Below, one piece after another: positions 61,418 to 64,000 of a stretch of DNA of 64,000 nt. Position numbers and translations under genes: made by a program. The notes beneath the pieces are model-generated. The model did not search any database, had not been told where the DNA came from, and worked only from the letters and a program-made list of their open reading frames with translations. This stretch comes from Sulfidibacterium sp964456625. Lineage in GTDB: Bacteria > Bacteroidota > Bacteroidia > Bacteroidales > F082. The DNA lies in assembly GCA_964456625.1 (NCBI GenBank), contig CAYWBO010000006.1:1-64000 (forward strand), in the 5' to 3' direction. The stretch's first letter is position 1; each line of letters begins with the position of its first letter.

Positions 61418-61842
61418 GTGGATATGTGTGGATCATGGTAGGCATCCTGGCCGGATGGCTGGCCTATTCGTTTTACAAGCGATATAAACTGATCAATGCA
61501 GGTTCCGGAAAGCCGGATAGTGATAAACTGACCATTCTTACTGATGCTACTTTTAAAAAGCAGATCAGCAAAGGAGTGAGCCTGGTGGATTTCTGGGCCG
61601 ACTGGTGTACCCCTTGCAAGATCCAGGGACCTGTGGTAAGCGATCTGGCAGACGAGATGAGCGACAAAGCAAAGATCTGTAAACTGGATGTGCAACACAA
61701 CCAACGCATTTCCGGTGAATTGGGCATCAGAAACATCCCGACCATCATGATCTTTAAAGACGGGAAGATGGTCAATAAATTCGTAGGGGTAAAGACCAAG
61801 AATGTCCTGATGAAAGGGCTGAAAGCCGCACTGGAATCCTAG
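61414..61842 (+). CDS. Membrane-anchored thioredoxin, CTPC active site
   Basis: 142 aa: N-terminal membrane helix (about residues 5-20) followed by KRYK, which favours a cytoplasmic thioredoxin domain by the positive-inside rule. Active site WADWCTPCKIQG (Cys65, Cys68), cis-Pro loop LGIRNIPTIMIFKDG. Translationally coupled to the preceding thioredoxin, which it resembles, so the pair probably arose by duplication. Confidence 0.9.
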   Translation: MSGYVWIMVGILAGWLAYSFYKRYKLINAGSGKPDSDKLTILTDATFKKQISKGVSLVDFWADWCTPCKIQGPVVSDLADEMSDKAKICKLDVQHNQRISGELGIRNIPTIMIFKDGKMVNKFVGVKTKNVLMKGLKAALES

Positions 61843-61854
61843 AATAAAGCGGGA

Positions 61855-62307
61855 TTATTCCCTGTTTTTTGTGTCTATAATAATGGTTACAGGCCCGTCA
61901 TTGATAAGTGAAACCTGCATTTCCGCTCCGAAGATCCCTGTTTTAGAAGGTTTCCAGAGTGTTAAGTCCATTGTTTTAATAAAGGATTCGTAGAGCGGGA
62001 TTGCTTTTTCCGGTCGGGCTGCTTTAATGTAAGAAGGCCGGTTCCCTTTTTTTGTGCTGGCATGCAGCGTGAACTGGCTGATGATTAGTACTTCTCCTCC
62101 GGTTTCCAGGACGGAAAGATTCATAACCCCGTTTTCGTCATCGAAAACACGCAAACGCAAGATTTTGCCGCACAGCCATTCGATGTCTTCCTGATTATCG
62201 GTTTCTTCAATTCCCAGTAAGATCAGTAATCCGTTTCCAATTTCGGAATGTATTTTTCTCCCGATGGTTACCGAAGCATTTGAAACACGTTGAATGACTG
62301 CTCTCAT
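61855..62307 (-). CDS. dtd: D-aminoacyl-tRNA deacylase
   Basis: 150 aa. N-terminal MRAVIQRVSNASVTIG, central ISQFTLHASTKKGNRPSYIKAARPE (the SQxT chiral-proofreading motif) and C-terminal LINDGPVTIIIDTKNRE with the cis-Pro GPVT. It removes D-amino acids (and glycine from tRNA-Ala) from tRNAs. Convergent with the thioredoxin pair. Confidence 0.96.
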   Translation of the reverse strand: MRAVIQRVSNASVTIGRKIHSEIGNGLLILLGIEETDNQEDIEWLCGKILRLRVFDDENGVMNLSVLETGGEVLIISQFTLHASTKKGNRPSYIKAARPEKAIPLYESFIKTMDLTLWKPSKTGIFGAEMQVSLINDGPVTIIIDTKNRE

Positions 62308-62396
62308 GGTTTTTTGAATTGGTTTAAAATTCTTTCTCTACCGGTATTTATGCCCAAATTTTGGCTGTGCCTTCTTCAGCCGACAGGCTAATTTAG

Positions 62397-62404
62397 TACT
62401 TTTG
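62397..62404 (+). promoter_or_regulatory. Candidate -7 element of pdxJ
   Basis: TACTTTTG matches TAnnTTTG; predicted leader about 11 bases. No clear -33 box. Confidence 0.42.
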
Positions 62405-62418
62405 ACAAAAATAAAACA

Positions 62419-63138
62419 ATGATTAAATTAAGCGTCAACATTAACAAAATAGCCACCATACGGAATGCACGTGGTGGTAACCTGCCGGATGTGCAGAAAG
62501 TAGCAGTCGATTGTCAACGGTTCGGAGCACAGGGAATTACGGTACATCCGAGACCGGATGAAAGGCATATTCGTTACAAGGATGTTGAATTGCTCAGACC
62601 TTTAATCACCACCGAATTCAATATTGAAGGCAACCCCATTCCTTCGTTTATCGATCTGGTATTGAAATTTAAACCCGACCAGGTGACGTTGGTACCGGAT
62701 GACCCGGATCAGCTTACTTCGGACCATGGCTGGGATACCGTAAAACACCAGGCTTTTTTGCAGGATGTGATCGGCCGTTTTAAAGAAGCCGGAATCAGGA
62801 CATCAATTTTCGTGGACCCTGATATCAAAATGGTGGAGCAAGCCAAAACTACCGGTACCGATCGAGTGGAATTGTACACCGAGGGGTATGCTAGCGGATT
62901 TTTAAGAAATCCACATAAAACCATTGAACCGTTTGTGGCAGCGGCTAAAGCGGCACGTGAAGTGGGACTGGAGCTGAACGCCGGCCATGATCTGAACCTG
63001 GATAATCTGCAATTTTTTGCAGAAAACATTCCGTGGGTTAAAGAAGTAAGCATTGGTCATGCCCTGATTGCCGATGCCCTGTATTTGGGGTTGCAAAATA
63101 CCATTCAGCTTTATTTGAGGGCGCTGCGGATGGATTAA
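62419..63138 (+). CDS. pdxJ: Pyridoxine 5'-phosphate synthase
   Basis: 239 aa TIM barrel. LSVNINKIATIRNARGGNLP is the family start, QGITVHPRPDERHIR the phosphate/loop region, RVELYTEGYASGF and ELNAGHDLNLDNL the conserved catalytic segments. It condenses 3-amino-2-oxopropyl phosphate with deoxyxylulose 5-phosphate to pyridoxine 5'-phosphate. Monocistronic, followed by a terminator. Confidence 0.96.
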   Translation: MIKLSVNINKIATIRNARGGNLPDVQKVAVDCQRFGAQGITVHPRPDERHIRYKDVELLRPLITTEFNIEGNPIPSFIDLVLKFKPDQVTLVPDDPDQLTSDHGWDTVKHQAFLQDVIGRFKEAGIRTSIFVDPDIKMVEQAKTTGTDRVELYTEGYASGFLRNPHKTIEPFVAAAKAAREVGLELNAGHDLNLDNLQFFAENIPWVKEVSIGHALIADALYLGLQNTIQLYLRALRMD

Positions 63139-63163
63139 ATTCTGGACGCTTACCTGCGAACAA

Positions 63164-63195
63164 AAAAAGAGGATACCTTATGATATCCTCTTTTA
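63164..63195. terminator. Bidirectional terminator after pdxJ
   Basis: 11-bp stem AAAAGAGGATA (63165-63175) and TATCCTCTTTT (63184-63194), 8-base loop, A-rich left and T-rich right flanks. Serves pdxJ and the convergent surface protein gene. Confidence 0.8.
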
Positions 63196-63215
63196 TCTTT
63201 TAAAACCCTTCCTTT

Positions 63216-64000
63216 TTACTGAGGTGTTAGAGTGAAATTCTGGAAGTTAAAATTCCCTTCCAGAATGGAAACGGGAGCAGTGGCTGTAACATACCCGGCT
63301 TTTGCTGCATAGGCAGTACTTGGCCCTGCAGGAATCCCCGGAATCCAATATTCACCAGGATAATGAGGTTGCCCGAGACTGTCTACATAATACTGATTTA
63401 ATGTGTAAGTGTCGTATGTATTTCCGTCCACTGTTACGTAAACATGTGCATCAGGAATAGGAGTATTGGATGAAGCATCGTAAACCATTCCTACAAGACT
63501 GCCGGTTGTGGTGGCATTTACTACCTTTACGATGGGTTTGAAAATAAAAGCATGACCATGTCGTATCGGTACAAATGACCGGCTTACATCGATGTTTAGG
63601 ATCAAATCCGGAGATAAGCCTTCTCCGACTATGACCGGAGGATTAAAGGCCAGAATCATTTTGTTTCTGGGGAATATCACAGGATAGATCTTCCCGTCTT
63701 TCGCAGCCCAGCCTTCCGAAACAGGTACAACGGCATAATCATAGGCCCCTGCGGGTATTGTAAGAAGACCTAAGTCCCCCATGATCCCTGTTTGCATATG
63801 GAGTAAGTCGTCAAAATATTCAACCTGAGTCCAAACAGTATCACGTTTTGTTTGAATTCCTAATCTTTCGTTTCCCTTTCTGACTAGAATGATGGCAGTT
63901 AGTTTGCCACCAGCAGAATCAAATTGAGAAGCATAACTGTTTATACTTCTAAAATGTAACCGTAGTTTACCCTTTCCCGACTCAACGCATGATTTCAGAG
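63216..64000 (-). CDS. DUF4382-like surface protein, 5' partial
   Basis: The frame stays open from the stop at 63216 to the window edge, so about 261 residues are visible and the N-terminus (signal peptide, likely lipoprotein) is missing; the internal Met at 63797 is not a start. The first part (VWTQVEYFDDLLHMQTG, LLTIPAGAYDYAVVPV, then LILNIDVSRSFVPI) matches DUF4382-type beta domains. The second (GSLVGMVYDASSNTPIPDAHVYVTVDGN) is a carboxypeptidase-regulatory-like Ig fold. Probably an outer-surface or secreted protein. Confidence 0.78.
   Translation of the reverse strand, partial: LKSCVESGKGKLRLHFRSINSYASQFDSAGGKLTAIILVRKGNERLGIQTKRDTVWTQVEYFDDLLHMQTGIMGDLGLLTIPAGAYDYAVVPVSEGWAAKDGKIYPVIFPRNKMILAFNPPVIVGEGLSPDLILNIDVSRSFVPIRHGHAFIFKPIVKVVNATTTGSLVGMVYDASSNTPIPDAHVYVTVDGNTYDTYTLNQYYVDSLGQPHYPGEYWIPGIPAGPSTAYAAKAGYVTATAPVSILEGNFNFQNFTLTPQ

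Noticed and set aside
63216..63797. Complete 193-aa gene at the right edge
   Set aside because: The same frame continues without a stop to base 64000 and the family pattern begins before the internal Met, so the gene is truncated by the window.
1..64000. tRNA or rRNA genes, CRISPR arrays, insertion sequences, prophage or integration sites
   Set aside because: None were recognised on reading the intergenic regions; no transposase, integrase or regular repeat-spacer pattern occurs.

Overview
The window reads as a draft chromosome segment (100 placeholder Ns inside one gene) of a Bacteroidota bacterium, probably an anaerobic or facultative member of the Bacteroidales/Marinilabiliales side. The evidence is a 287-aa primary sigma factor, a DUF5103/T9SS Plug-family protein, the long 487-aa GAPDH, a 506-aa LepB, a Na+-NQR operon, near absence of Shine-Dalgarno sequences, and many upstream sequences matching the Bacteroidota -7 promoter element TAnnTTTG. 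No tRNA, rRNA, CRISPR array, transposase or phage gene was seen. The species is not identifiable from the sequence alone.

Layout. 1-2730: Fe-S handling cluster (two MinD/Mrp-type ATPases with ferredoxin inserts, a NifX-like protein, a MIP18-like protein, an ICMT-like methyltransferase). 3283-9553: glutamate dehydrogenase followed by two paralogous PEP/pyruvate-binding (PPDK-N) proteins, the second fused to a GAF-like N-terminus and a C-terminal nucleotidyltransferase domain. 10907-19927: sulfur island: a PsrABC/PhsABC-type molybdoenzyme, two half-size YeeE/YedE transporters, two membrane-anchored rhodanese-fold proteins, a Crp/Fnr regulator on the other strand, TusE, DsrE2 and TatC. 19933-28327 (minus strand): mutS2, pyrG, gap, rpoD and an HtrA protease. 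28547-34907: dapF, an acyltransferase, a BASS transporter, hemerythrin, a secreted unknown and the Plug-family protein. 35099-42111: nqrABCDEF and apbE. 42189-54818: small unknowns, glmM, a TPR protein, phosphosulfolactate synthase, ALDH, a DUF368 transporter, aroE-dapB, lepB, a LolCE-type permease and an esterase. 55050-58954: a CheB-CheR-PAS fusion and a PAS histidine kinase. 59301-61842: a cysteine-rich leader peptide and terminator, cysK, cysE and two thioredoxins. 61855-64000: dtd, pdxJ and a DUF4382-like surface protein cut by the window edge.

Most notable. (1) A 24-codon ORF (59301-59375) with runs of three and four Cys codons sits directly before a strong terminator and cysK-cysE: a candidate cysteine-sensing attenuator. 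(2) The two rhodanese-fold proteins of the sulfur island have both lost the catalytic loop cysteine but end in the same AAAVSGGC tail, encoded by almost entirely different synonymous codons. This looks like a SoxY-like C-terminal sulfur-carrying arm. With PsrABC, the split YeeE/YedE pair, TusE and DsrE2 it suggests a sulfur-relay system linking an exported molybdoenzyme to cytoplasmic sulfur carriers, possibly controlled by the local Crp/Fnr protein through a TTATGA-N6-TCATAA site before psrA. (3) The gdh/PPDK-N/PPDK-N-nucleotidyltransferase cluster has no obvious known function.
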